A stretch of 35,132 nucleotides of DNA, taken from the NCBI GenBank assembly GCA_050115555.1, contig JASFQI010000008.1, positions 1-35,132 of the forward strand, read 5' to 3'. Made by a program: the position numbers and the translations under genes. Origin of the DNA: JASFQI01 sp050115555. Lineage in GTDB: Bacteria; Desulfobacterota; DSM-4660; Desulfatiglandales; HGW-15. The notes under the pieces were generated by a model that had not been told where the DNA came from, searched no databases, and was given only the letters and a program-made list of their open reading frames with translations. Shown here piece by piece: positions 15,876-24,491 of the stretch. Within the stretch, counting starts at the first letter, position 1. Each line of letters starts with the position of its first letter.

Positions 15876-16436
15876 ATGGAACGTAACCGCGGGACATTTT
15901 ATGGAACGACCATTCTCGGTATCCGAAAGGACGGGCGGTCCGTGATGGCCTGCGACGGACAGGTCACCCTCGGCGATACCGTGATGAAGCACAAGGCGGT
16001 GAAGCTCCGGTTCCTGTACGAGGATCAGGTCCTGGTGGGGTTCGCCGGGGCCTCGGCCGATGCGTTTACCCTGTTCGAGAAGCTGGAAGGCAAGCTGGAG
16101 CAGTTCAGCGGGAACCTGACCCGGGCCGCCGTGGACCTGGCCAAGGAGTGGCGCACGGACAAGATGCTGAGAAGGCTGGAAGCCCTGCTTCTGGCTATGG
16201 ACCGGGAGCACACGCTGGTGATTTCCGGGACCGGCGATGTGATCGAGCCCGACGAGGAGGTGGCCGCTATCGGTTCGGGAGGACCCTATGCGTATGCCGC
16301 CGCGTGTGCCCTGGCCGCACACACGTCCATGGATGCCCCGGCCATCGCCCGGGAAGCCATGAAGATCGCGGCTTCCATCTGCTTGTATACCAACGATGTC
16401 ATTGCCGTCGAGGAAGTTGGGGAGATGAGGTCCTGA
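15876..16436 (+). CDS. hslV: ATP-dependent protease proteolytic subunit HslV
   Basis: A 186-residue peptidase subunit of the HslVU (ClpQY) protease, an N-terminal-threonine hydrolase. The first ten residues look like a propeptide, so mature Thr1 would be T11 in the sequence GTTILG. With that numbering the expected catalytic residues fall in place: Asp17 (D27, ACDGQ), Lys33 (K43, HKAVKLR) and the GSGG turn (133-136). The enterobacterial enzyme has only the initiator Met before Thr1. The ribosome site before ATG 15876 is weak. The stop overlaps the hslU start (TGATG), which couples the two products. Confidence 0.95.
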   Translation: MERNRGTFYGTTILGIRKDGRSVMACDGQVTLGDTVMKHKAVKLRFLYEDQVLVGFAGASADAFTLFEKLEGKLEQFSGNLTRAAVDLAKEWRTDKMLRRLEALLLAMDREHTLVISGTGDVIEPDEEVAAIGSGGPYAYAAACALAAHTSMDAPAIAREAMKIAASICLYTNDVIAVEEVGEMRS

Positions 16437-17842
16437 TGGAATCGCCTGAAGAAACCCAGGAGCGTCTGGGAAAGATGCTCAAGCCGGCACAGATCGTTTC
16501 CGAGCTGGACACGTACATTATCGGCCAGGATGAGGCCAAGCGTTCGGTGGCGATCGCGCTCCGAAACCGCTGGAGGCGCCAGCAGGTCCCCAAGGAGCTC
16601 CGCGACGAGATCGCACCGAAGAACATCATCATGATCGGGCCCACAGGCGTGGGCAAGACTGAGATCGCAAGGCGCCTGGCCCGGCTGGCTCACTCCCCCT
16701 TTCTCAAGGTAGAGGCCACCAAGTTCACCGAGGTGGGGTACGTGGGTCGGGATGTGGAGTCCATCATTCGGGACCTGACCGAGCTGGCCGTGAACATGGC
16801 GAAAAAAGGCGAGCAGGCGCGGATCGAACCCAAGGCCCGGGAAATGGCCGAGGAGCGGCTGCTGGACATCCTCCTGCCCAAACGGAAGCAGGAGATCGCC
16901 GAGAGCGAGGAGGGGGATAGGGAAAAGGCCCTGGAGGTGGTCCGCTCGGAAAGGAGCGACGGGGATTCCACCCGTGAGAAGCTCCGGCGCCTGCTCCGCG
17001 ACGGAAAGCTCGAGAACCGTTACGTGGAGATCGAGGTCTCGCACCAGCAGATCCCCATGGTCGAGGTGTTTTCGAACGCCGGTCTCGAGGAGATGGAGTT
17101 CAACATGAAAGAGGTGTTCGGGAACCTCTTTCCGCAGCGAAAAAAGCGGCGTCGGGTGAAGGTCAAGGAGGCAAGCGAGATCCTTTTTCAGGAGGAGGCC
17201 CAGAAGCTGATCGACATGGACAGGGTGGTCGAGGAAGCCCTCCAGATGACGGAGCAGAACGGGATCATCTTCCTGGACGAGCTGGACAAGGTCAGCGCAG
17301 GGGACGCGGGCCACGGACCGGATGTGTCCCGCGAGGGGGTCCAGAGGGATCTGCTGCCCATTGTGGAGGGTTCCACGGTAACCACGAAGTACGGGATGGT
17401 GCGTACGGACCATATCCTGTTCATCGCGGCAGGGGCCTTCAACGTGAGCCGGCCTTCGGACCTCCTTCCAGAGCTCCAGGGACGGTTTCCTATCCGCGTG
17501 GAGCTCGACTCCCTGACGAAGGAAGATTTCATCCGGATCCTGCAGGAACCGAAAAACGCATTGATCACCCAGTACCGGGCCCTGCTCGAGACCGAGGGGA
17601 TCGACCTTCGCTTCGGGCCGGATGCGATCGAGGAGATCGCCTCCATGTCGAGCCGGGTGAACGAGCAGATGGAAAACATCGGGGCGCGAAGGCTCCATAC
17701 AGTCATGGAAAAGCTCCTGGACGAGGTGTCCTTCGACGCGCCGGATCTGGAAGAAGACGAGGTGGTCATCGACCGCGCCTACGTAAAAAAGAAGCTCGAG
17801 GACATCCTCGAGGACGAGAATCTGAGCCGATACATTTTATAG
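16436..17842 (+). CDS. hslU: ATP-dependent protease ATPase subunit HslU
   Basis: A 468-residue AAA+ unfoldase that feeds substrates to HslV. Walker A is GPTGVGKT (68-75), the pore loop is GYVGRD (101-106), Walker B is FLDELDK (279-285), the sensor/arginine-finger segment LLPELQGRFPIRVEL follows, and the C-terminal GARRLHTVMEKLLDE starts at 416. The extreme C-terminus (LSRYIL) matches the HslU tail that inserts into HslV. The intermediate domain (about 110-250) is charged and variable as usual. GAGG lies 5 nt before the ATG. About 100 bp without a strong terminator separate it from argB. Confidence 0.96.
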   Translation: MESPEETQERLGKMLKPAQIVSELDTYIIGQDEAKRSVAIALRNRWRRQQVPKELRDEIAPKNIIMIGPTGVGKTEIARRLARLAHSPFLKVEATKFTEVGYVGRDVESIIRDLTELAVNMAKKGEQARIEPKAREMAEERLLDILLPKRKQEIAESEEGDREKALEVVRSERSDGDSTREKLRRLLRDGKLENRYVEIEVSHQQIPMVEVFSNAGLEEMEFNMKEVFGNLFPQRKKRRRVKVKEASEILFQEEAQKLIDMDRVVEEALQMTEQNGIIFLDELDKVSAGDAGHGPDVSREGVQRDLLPIVEGSTVTTKYGMVRTDHILFIAAGAFNVSRPSDLLPELQGRFPIRVELDSLTKEDFIRILQEPKNALITQYRALLETEGIDLRFGPDAIEEIASMSSRVNEQMENIGARRLHTVMEKLLDEVSFDAPDLEEDEVVIDRAYVKKKLEDILEDENLSRYIL

Positions 17843-17942
17843 GATTCAAAGGATTGAAGGGGTAAGGGTCAAAGGGAACTGAAAAACCCCAAACTGGACC
17901 CAACGGGGTGATGGCTCCTGATCATTGTTGCGAGGACGGGTC

Positions 17943-18878
17943 ATGTCCATGGAATCCATCGAAGACGTGGATCGTGCCAAGGTCCTGATCGAGGCCTTGC
18001 CGTTCATCCGGCGGTTCAGCAACGCCACGGTGGTGGTCAAGTACGGAGGCCACGCCATGGTGGACGAGGACCTGAAGCGCAACTTCGCCCTGGATGTGAT
18101 CCTCATGAAGTACGTGGGACTGAACCCCGTGGTGGTGCACGGCGGTGGCCCCCAGATCGGGGACCTGCTCCGCCGGCTGTCCATCGAGAGTGAGTTCATC
18201 GACGGGATGCGCGTGACGGACAAGCAGACCATGGACGTGGTGGAAATGGTCCTGGTCGGGAAGGTGAACAAGGAGATCGTGTCCCTCATCAATACCCACG
18301 GCGGAAAGTGTGTCGGGCTCTCCGGGAAGGATGGCGGACTGATCACGGCCAGGAAGATGCACTACGTCCGGAACAAGGGAGAAGACCAGCCGCCCGAGAT
18401 CATCGACATGGGCATGGTGGGCGAGATCACGGCCGTGGACGGCACCGTGCTCCATGGCCTCATGGAGCGTTTCATCCCGGTGATCGCACCGGTGGGGGCG
18501 GGCCGGGACGGTGAGACGTACAACATCAACGCGGACATCGTGGCCGGGCGCATCGCCGCATCGCTCGAGGCGCGGAAGCTCATCCTGCTCACCGACACCG
18601 CGGGCGTGCTCGACGATCAGGGGGACCTGATCTCCACGCTCAGCGCGGACGAAGCCCGGCGACTGGTGCGGGAGGGGACGATTCAAGGGGGCATGATCCC
18701 CAAGGTGAACTGCTGCCTGGACGCCCTGGAAGAGGGTGTGAGCAAGGCACACATCCTGGACGGGCGAAAGGAGCACACCCTGTTGCTGGAAATCTTTACC
18801 AAGGCGGGGGTCGGGACGGAAATCGTTTCCGTAACGGAACGCCCGGCCTCCGAGAAAACGGAAAGCGGAGAAGGATGA
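17943..18878 (+). CDS. argB: Acetylglutamate kinase
   Basis: A 311-residue amino-acid kinase that phosphorylates N-acetylglutamate, the second step of arginine synthesis and usually the feedback-controlled one. Motifs are KYGGHA (33-38), HGGGP (66-70), the LSGKDGG loop, the substrate segment YNINADIVAGRIA and LLTDTAGVLD. An N-terminal helix precedes the kinase core, as in arginine-sensitive hexameric enzymes, so feedback inhibition is likely but inferred. The ATG at 17943 has GAGG 7 nt upstream; an ATG at 17949 and an upstream TTG are less likely. It overlaps argD by ATGA. No ARG box was recognised upstream. Confidence 0.95.
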   Translation: MSMESIEDVDRAKVLIEALPFIRRFSNATVVVKYGGHAMVDEDLKRNFALDVILMKYVGLNPVVVHGGGPQIGDLLRRLSIESEFIDGMRVTDKQTMDVVEMVLVGKVNKEIVSLINTHGGKCVGLSGKDGGLITARKMHYVRNKGEDQPPEIIDMGMVGEITAVDGTVLHGLMERFIPVIAPVGAGRDGETYNINADIVAGRIAASLEARKLILLTDTAGVLDDQGDLISTLSADEARRLVREGTIQGGMIPKVNCCLDALEEGVSKAHILDGRKEHTLLLEIFTKAGVGTEIVSVTERPASEKTESGEG

Positions 18879-20077
18879 ACGACATCAAGGAGACCACTGC
18901 CGACCTGGCGGACCACTACCTCTTCGAGACGTACGGCAAGCGCCCCCTGACCCTGGTGCGCGGCGAGGGGTGCCGTGTCTGGGACGATACGGGCAAGGCG
19001 TACCTGGACTTCGTGGGCGGGATCGCCGTGTGCGCCTTGGGGCACAGCGCCCCGCTGGTCACACGGATCCTGGAGGAGCAGTCCAGGACACTCGTCCACG
19101 TCTCCAATCTGTTTTACACGGTTCCCCAGGTGGAGCTGGCCCGTCTCCTGGTGGAGCACTCCTTTGCAGATCGCGTGTTTTTCTGCAACAGCGGCGCCGA
19201 GGCGAACGAGGCGGCCATCAAGCTGGCTCGGCGTCATGCCTATGAGACGCGCGGACCCGGGCACCACGTGATGGTGTGCATGGAGAACTCGTTTCACGGC
19301 AGGACCATGGCCACGCTTGCAGCCACCGGGCAGGAGAAGGTGCGCAAGGGCTACGATCCCCTGCTCGAAGGGTTTCGGTTCGTCCCGTTCAATGACCTCT
19401 CGATACTTTCGGAAGCCGTGAAAGACGATACCTGCGCAGTCATTCTCGAGCCGATTCAGGGCGAGGGAGGGGTGGTCTGCCCGGGGGAAGGCTACCTCGA
19501 AGGGGTGGCCCGGCTGTGCCGCGAGCGCGGGGTGCTTCTGGTCCTGGATGAGGTCCAGGTGGGCATGGGACGAACCGGCCGGCTCTTCGCCCACGAGCAC
19601 TTCGGTATTTCCCCGGACATCGTGACCCTGGCCAAGGCGCTCGGAAACGGTCTGCCCATCGGGGCCATGCTTTCCACGGAAAGGCTCAATTCGGCCTTTC
19701 CTCCGGGAAGCCACGCCACCACCTTCGGCGGGACACCGCTGGTGACCGCTGTGGCCAAGGGGGTGCTCGAGAGTCTTCTGAAGGACGGATGGATCGAGAA
19801 TGCCCGGGACACAGGGATGTATTTCCTGGAACAACTCAAAGGGCTACAGGAACGTCACCACGGAGTGAAGGACGTGCGGGGGCTGGGCCTGATCCTGGGC
19901 ATGGAGCTGGACGTCCCGGCAGGGCCTGTGGTGGAGGCCTGCCGCAATGAGGGATTCCTCATCAACTGCACCCAGGATCGGGTCTTGAGGTTTCTTCCCC
20001 CGCTCATTGTCACGCGCGAGGAGGTCGACCTCATGGTGGGCTGCCTGGACCGTGTGCTGGCGGACGGGATCGCATAG
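18875..20077 (+). CDS. argD: Acetylornithine aminotransferase
   Basis: A 400-residue class III PLP aminotransferase converting N-acetylglutamate semialdehyde to N-acetylornithine. Visible are NSGAEANE (105-112, phosphate-binding), the FHGRT segment, DEVQVGMGRTG (225-235, with the PLP-contacting Asp), and the Schiff-base lysine K254 in TLAKALGNG. Members of this family can also accept N-succinyl-diaminopimelate, but the DapL route present in this window makes that role unnecessary. The start overlaps argB (ATGA). Between argD and argF lie 123 bp with a small perfect hairpin (TCCCGG/CCGGGA, 20150-20165). Confidence 0.94.
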   Translation: MNDIKETTADLADHYLFETYGKRPLTLVRGEGCRVWDDTGKAYLDFVGGIAVCALGHSAPLVTRILEEQSRTLVHVSNLFYTVPQVELARLLVEHSFADRVFFCNSGAEANEAAIKLARRHAYETRGPGHHVMVCMENSFHGRTMATLAATGQEKVRKGYDPLLEGFRFVPFNDLSILSEAVKDDTCAVILEPIQGEGGVVCPGEGYLEGVARLCRERGVLLVLDEVQVGMGRTGRLFAHEHFGISPDIVTLAKALGNGLPIGAMLSTERLNSAFPPGSHATTFGGTPLVTAVAKGVLESLLKDGWIENARDTGMYFLEQLKGLQERHHGVKDVRGLGLILGMELDVPAGPVVEACRNEGFLINCTQDRVLRFLPPLIVTREEVDLMVGCLDRVLADGIA

Positions 20078-20200
20078 CCGCATGTCCTTTTCCATGCTCG
20101 AGTGCGTATTCTGAAGCGGGAAGGAGCGCTGTTTCGGGAGCTGCCTCCGTCCCGGTCCTCCGGGATCGGTGAAGCGGCTGCTCTGAACGGTGGAAGCCGT

Positions 20201-21100
20201 ATGAAACGAGATCTGCTGAGCTTGCGGGATTTGACCCCGGAAGAGATTCGGGTCCTCATCCGGACGGCCCTGGAGATCAAAAGGTCCGGGGTGCGTGTCA
20301 CCGGGAACCTGAACGGCAGGGTCCTCGGGCTCATTTTTGACAAGAGCTCCACAAGGACCCGGGTATCCTTTGAAACGGCCATGTACCGCTGCGGCGGGCA
20401 GACCCTGTTCCTGCAGAGCGCGGATACCCAGATCGCGCGGGACGAACCGATCCGGGATACGGCCCGCGTGCTTTCCCGGTACCTCGACGGCCTGGCCATT
20501 CGGACCTACTCCCAGGAACTGGTGGAAGAGATGGCCCACTGGGCCACCATCCCGGTGATCAACGCCTTGACGGATCAATACCACCCCTGTCAGATTTTGA
20601 GCGATCTCGTCACCATCGTGGAAAATCGGGGATCGTTGGAAGGGGTGCGGGTGGCTTGGATCGGAGACGGCAACAATATGGCCCATTCCTGGATCAATGC
20701 CGCAAGCCTCCTGGGCTTTGAGCTGGTCCTGGCCTGCCCGGCAGGCTATGAGCCCGGCGAGGCGGTTCTCGGCCGGGCGGGATCCGGGATTCGGGTAACC
20801 GGGTCACCGGGGGAGGCGGCCCGGGGAGCCCATGTGATCAATACGGACGTGTGGGCCAGCATGGGGCAGGAGAACGAGAGGGAAGAGCGGCTGCGGGCTT
20901 TTCAGGGGTTCTGCGTGGACGACGCCCTGGTGGCGGAAGCGGCGCCGGACGTGCTGGTGATGCACTGCCTTCCGGCCCACCGCGGTGAGGAGATCACGGA
21001 GGAGGTCCTGGAAGGCCCACACAGCGTGGTGTTCGACCAGGCGGAAAACAAGCTCCACCTGCACCAGGCCCTGCTGGAGTGGTTGCTCGCGGAGTCGTGA
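20201..21100 (+). CDS. argF: Ornithine carbamoyltransferase
   Basis: A 299-residue transcarbamoylase making citrulline from ornithine and carbamoyl phosphate. It has the carbamoyl-phosphate motif STRTR (50-54), HPCQ (128-131), the ornithine-side DVWASMGQE and the catalytic HCLP (255-258). Length and the opening MKRDLLSL match the family, so the start at 20201 (GGTGGA a few bases upstream) is preferred over a 33-residue longer reading. It is followed by 169 bp containing a palindromic repeat before argG. Confidence 0.95.
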   Translation: MKRDLLSLRDLTPEEIRVLIRTALEIKRSGVRVTGNLNGRVLGLIFDKSSTRTRVSFETAMYRCGGQTLFLQSADTQIARDEPIRDTARVLSRYLDGLAIRTYSQELVEEMAHWATIPVINALTDQYHPCQILSDLVTIVENRGSLEGVRVAWIGDGNNMAHSWINAASLLGFELVLACPAGYEPGEAVLGRAGSGIRVTGSPGEAARGAHVINTDVWASMGQENEREERLRAFQGFCVDDALVAEAAPDVLVMHCLPAHRGEEITEEVLEGPHSVVFDQAENKLHLHQALLEWLLAES

Positions 21101-21155
21101 AGGACACGCATGCGCCCGCGAAGCGTTCCAGTCCTGTTTAAAGGAAAAACCCTTT

Positions 21156-21230
21156 CTCTCGCAAAGCCGCAAAGCCGCAAAGAGGAAAATGCAGAGGATT
21201 TTCTTCGCGGCTTGGCGTCTTGGCAAGAGG
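21156..21230. repeat. Palindromic dispersed repeat between argF and argG
   Basis: The left arm at 21156-21190 contains the 8-bp unit GCAAAGCC repeated (21161 onward) and is an imperfect reverse complement of the right arm at 21198-21230, with a 7-bp loop. The right arm is a 33-bp unit (ATTTTCTT...GGCGTCTT...AAGAGG) that recurs, 27 of 33 bases identical and without gaps, at 28676-28708. The general type (CGCAAAG/CTTTGCG strings) is widespread in bacterial intergenic DNA. The element lies 39 bp before the argG ATG and could fold in the mRNA. Confidence 0.75.
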
Positions 21231-21269
21231 TCAATGGTTTTCATATTTCTCGAGCGGAGTGAAAATGAA

Positions 21270-22475
21270 ATGAGCAAGGACATCGAAAAAATCGTGCTGG
21301 CTTACTCCGGGGGTCTGGACACCTCCGTGATCATGGCATGGCTCAAGGAGACCTATGACTGCCCGGTGGTCGCGTATGCCGCGGATTTGGGGCAGGGCGA
21401 CGATATGGACGCGGTCCGGGAAAAGGCCCTGGCTACAGGAGCGGAAGAGGCCGTGGTAGAGGACCTTCGCGAGGAGTTCGTTCGGGACTTCGTGTGGCCC
21501 GCCCTGCGGGCGAATGCGGTGTACGAGTCCGGCTACCTTCTGGGGACTTCCCTGGCAAGGCCGCTGATCTCCAGGCAGCAGGTGGAAACAGCCCATCGAA
21601 CCGGCGCCAACGCCGTGAGCCACGGCGCAACGGGAAAGGGAAACGACCAGGTTCGGTTCGAGATGGGGTACATGGCCCTGGATCCTACCCTGACCATCAT
21701 TGCCCCCTGGCGGATCTGGGATTTCAAGGGTCGTGAGGACCTGGTCCGGTTTGCGCGGGAAAAAGGCATCCCCGTCCCAGTGACCAAGGAGAAACCTTAC
21801 TCGAGCGATGCCAATCTGCTGCACATCAGTTTCGAGGGAGGGATCCTCGAGGATCCCTGGATGGAGCCGCCGGAGGACATGTTCGTCATGAGCGTGTCGC
21901 CGGAGAAGGCCCCGGACCGGCCCGAGTATCTGGAGATCGACTTTCGGGAAGGCAATCCCGTGGCCGTGGACGGCCGGGAGATGAGCCCGGCAGAGCTCCT
22001 TACCCACATGAACGAGCGAGGAGGCCGGCACGGTGTGGGAAGGATCGATCTGGTGGAGAACCGGTATGTGGGGATGAAATCGAGAGGGGTGTATGAAACC
22101 CCCGGCGGGACGATCCTGCGGGTCGCGCACCAGGCCATGGAGTCCATTACCATGGATCGGGAGGTCATGCACATACGGGATGGACTGGTCCCCCGCTGGT
22201 CCGAAGCGGCCTACTACGGGTACTGGTTCGCCCCGGAGATGCGGATGCTTCAGGCTCTCATGGACGAGGCCCAGAAGGATGTGACCGGCGTTGTGCGTCT
22301 CAAGCTGTACAAGGGAAACGCGATTGTGGTGGGGCGGAAGTCCGAGAGCTCGCTTTACAATACGGATTTCGTCACCTTCGAGGAGGACGAGGTCTACAAC
22401 CAGCAGGATGCCGAAGGGTTCATTCGATTGAACGCCCTTCGCCTGAAGATCGCGAAGCTCTCCGGCCGGGCCTAG
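21270..22475 (+). CDS. argG: Argininosuccinate synthase
   Basis: A 401-residue ATP-dependent ligase joining citrulline and aspartate. The ATP-pyrophosphatase loop is YSGGLDTS (12-19); GATGKGNDQVRFE and KPYSSDANLLHISFEGG are family signatures, and the length is typical. The ATG at 21270 has GGAG about 10 nt upstream. The 5' region carries the palindromic dispersed repeat, so its expression could differ from that of argB-D-F. It is followed after 77 bp by argH. Confidence 0.96.
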   Translation: MSKDIEKIVLAYSGGLDTSVIMAWLKETYDCPVVAYAADLGQGDDMDAVREKALATGAEEAVVEDLREEFVRDFVWPALRANAVYESGYLLGTSLARPLISRQQVETAHRTGANAVSHGATGKGNDQVRFEMGYMALDPTLTIIAPWRIWDFKGREDLVRFAREKGIPVPVTKEKPYSSDANLLHISFEGGILEDPWMEPPEDMFVMSVSPEKAPDRPEYLEIDFREGNPVAVDGREMSPAELLTHMNERGGRHGVGRIDLVENRYVGMKSRGVYETPGGTILRVAHQAMESITMDREVMHIRDGLVPRWSEAAYYGYWFAPEMRMLQALMDEAQKDVTGVVRLKLYKGNAIVVGRKSESSLYNTDFVTFEEDEVYNQQDAEGFIRLNALRLKIAKLSGRA

Positions 22476-22552
22476 GCCGGGCGCCGTCGAGAAGACAAGG
22501 GCGAGGATCGGGGCGGGCGACGTCGTCGCCTGCCGGTTGAAGGAATTCTGTC

Positions 22553-23932
22553 ATGGATGATAAAGTGTGGGGCGGACGTTTCCAGGAGGGCCTGGACGAG
22601 GTCTTGGATCGCTTCAACGCCTCCATCGGGTTCGACCGGCGCCTGGCTGCCCAGGACATCGAGGGCAGCATGGCCCACTGCCGCATGCTGGCCAAGCAGG
22701 GAATCCTGACGGAAGACGAGGGCGCCCGCATGGTCGAGGCCCTGGCGGAGATCCGCCGTGAGATGGAGCGCGGGGAGCACGCCGAGGACGAAGGGGCCGA
22801 GGACATCCACTCCCTGGTGGAGAGGCTCCTGGTGGCCAAGATCGGCCCTCTGGGGGGAAAACTCCACACGGCTCGAAGCCGGAACGATCAGGTGGCCCTG
22901 GACGTCCGCTTGTACGTTCGTGAAACCTCGGAGCGGGTGAGCGAGCGGGTTCGCGAGATGCAGGTCGCCCTGGTGGACCTGGCCGAGCAAAACGCGGACC
23001 TCGTGTGTCCCGGGTATACGCATCTCCAGCGCGCCCAGCCCGTGCTGCTGGCCCATCACCTGATGGCGTACTACGAGATGCTCAAGCGGGACCGGGAGCG
23101 TCTTCGTGACGGGAGGGCCCGCGTCAACGTCATGCCCCTTGGAAGCGCGGCCCTGGCGGGTTCTACGTTCGATTTGGACCGGGACATGGTCGCCCGGGAG
23201 CTCGGGTTCGACGGGATCAGCCTGAACAGCATGGATGCCGTGAGCGATCGGGACTTCGTGATCGAGTTCATTTCCGCCTGCGCTCTCCTGATGATGCACC
23301 TGAGCCGCTTCAGCGAAGAGATGATTCTGTGGTCCAGCCAGGAGTTCGGATTCGTCCGTCTCCCGGACGCGTTCTGCACGGGGAGCAGCATCATGCCCCA
23401 GAAGAAGAACCCGGATCTGCCCGAGCTCGTGCGAGGCAAGACGGGTAGGGTGTATGGAAACCTCATGGCCCTCCTCACCACCATGAAGGGGCTCCCGCTG
23501 GCTTACAACAAGGATATGCAGGAGGATAAGGAACCCCTGTTCGACACGGTGGACACCGTGGAAATGTGCCTGGAAGTCTTTACGAGGCTTCTCCGGAACC
23601 TGTCGTTCGATGGGGAGGCCATGCGCAGCGCCACGGAGCACGGATACCTCACGGCCACGGATCTGGCCGATTACCTGGTCACCCGGGGCATGACGTTTCG
23701 AAAGGCCCACGAGATCTCCGGTAAAATGGTGCTCCATGCCCTGGACCTGGGTCGGGAGCTGAGCGACCTGTCCCTGGAGGAGATGAAGCAATTCTCGAAC
23801 CGGATCGAAGAGGATGTCTATGATTGGCTCGACCCGGTCCAATGCGTGGCGCGGCGGCGGCTGGCAGGTGGAACCGCACCTGCCACGGTGAAACAACGCC
23901 TCCAAGAGGCCAGGAAGGAGGTTTCCGCGTGA
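22553..23932 (+). CDS. argH: Argininosuccinate lyase
   Basis: A 459-residue member of the fumarase/aspartase superfamily, splitting argininosuccinate to arginine and fumarate. Conserved regions are HTARSRNDQVALD near residue 105, YTHLQRAQPV, and the signature GSSIMPQKKNP (277-287) carrying the catalytic serine loop. AAGGA lies 8 nt before the ATG. The stop overlaps the GTG start of the lipoprotein gene (GTGA), so the arg and lys clusters are linked through translational coupling. Confidence 0.96.
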   Translation: MDDKVWGGRFQEGLDEVLDRFNASIGFDRRLAAQDIEGSMAHCRMLAKQGILTEDEGARMVEALAEIRREMERGEHAEDEGAEDIHSLVERLLVAKIGPLGGKLHTARSRNDQVALDVRLYVRETSERVSERVREMQVALVDLAEQNADLVCPGYTHLQRAQPVLLAHHLMAYYEMLKRDRERLRDGRARVNVMPLGSAALAGSTFDLDRDMVARELGFDGISLNSMDAVSDRDFVIEFISACALLMMHLSRFSEEMILWSSQEFGFVRLPDAFCTGSSIMPQKKNPDLPELVRGKTGRVYGNLMALLTTMKGLPLAYNKDMQEDKEPLFDTVDTVEMCLEVFTRLLRNLSFDGEAMRSATEHGYLTATDLADYLVTRGMTFRKAHEISGKMVLHALDLGRELSDLSLEEMKQFSNRIEEDVYDWLDPVQCVARRRLAGGTAPATVKQRLQEARKEVSA

Positions 23933-24387
23933 AACCGATTCGTTTTCTCGCAGTGGGGATCCTGGCCGCCTGCCTGCTGGCGGCCGGGGGGTGTGGTAAA
24001 AAGGGCGATCCGACCCTTCCTCAGAAGGGGTTTTCCGCGGCAGTCCGGGCGCTGGCAGGGGACTGGGACGGGAACTTCATCGTCCTTCACGGTGCAGTGG
24101 AAGGCCTCTCCAGTCCGGCGGAAGCCCGGGAACGTGTCCAGGGATGCCGGGTGTACTACGGGGCCTATGATCCCGCGGAACCCCCATGCGAGGACTGCCC
24201 GGTCCGGTATCACGGGTACCACGAGTTCGGTGTGGAGGTGATCACCGCCGACGGGTTCTCCTGCAAGGTGCCGGGCAAGGTCCGGGACAGTCTGTACTTC
24301 TTCAAGGTCCACTTGATCGGCCCCGATGGGGAGCTGGGACCGCCCTCCAACCGCACCAAGGTCGAAGCGGTCGCACCGGGCAGCTAG
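23929..24387 (+). CDS. LptM-like lipoprotein with a fibronectin III-like body
   Basis: A 152-residue predicted lipoprotein starting at GTG 23929, with AGGAAGGAGG 7 nt upstream. Residues 1-21 are a signal peptide ending AAGG-C, with the acceptor cysteine at 22, followed by GKKGDPTLP. The motif Cys-Gly-x-Lys-Gly-x-x-x-x-Pro resembles LptM (YifL)/LppL lipoproteins, which sit beside lysA or dapF in enterobacteria and pseudomonads, the same setting as here. Unlike the short LptM (about 67 residues), it continues with a beta-sandwich-like region (about 40-150) with FnIII character (VYYGAY, YHEFGVEV, YFFKVHLIGPDGELGPPSN). Two cysteines (CEDC) lie in a loop. LptM helps oxidative maturation of LptD in E. 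coli; any such role here is inference. Confidence 0.7.
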   Translation: MKPIRFLAVGILAACLLAAGGCGKKGDPTLPQKGFSAAVRALAGDWDGNFIVLHGAVEGLSSPAEARERVQGCRVYYGAYDPAEPPCEDCPVRYHGYHEFGVEVITADGFSCKVPGKVRDSLYFFKVHLIGPDGELGPPSNRTKVEAVAPGS

Positions 24388-24415
24388 GCCCCTGGCGAGG
24401 GCGTGTACAACGAGG

Positions 24416-24459
24416 AAGGAACCGCCGGATGGAAATGGCCGTCGGCGCGTTCCTTTTCT
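24416..24459 (+). terminator. Hairpin with T-tract upstream of lysA
   Basis: AAGGAAC-CGCCG (24416-24427) pairs with CGGCG-(C)-GTTCCTT (24443-24455), 12 bp with one bulge and a 15-nt loop, running into TTTTCT. It lies 32 bp before the lysA ATG, so it could end the arg-lipoprotein transcript or attenuate lysA. Confidence 0.5.
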
Positions 24460-24491
24460 GAAATTCGGACACAAAATTTTCGGGATTCAAC

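Noticed and set aside
16286..17698. A 470-residue open frame antisense to hslU
   Set aside because: It is a shadow frame; hslU is unambiguous on the other strand.
21161..21182. Short CRISPR-like or VNTR array (GCAAAGCC units)
   Set aside because: The units are 8 bp with no spacers and are part of a palindrome, so this is neither a CRISPR array nor a clear VNTR.
24388..24491. Lysine riboswitch before lysA
   Set aside because: Only 104 bp with one hairpin are present, which is too short and lacks the conserved multi-helix core.
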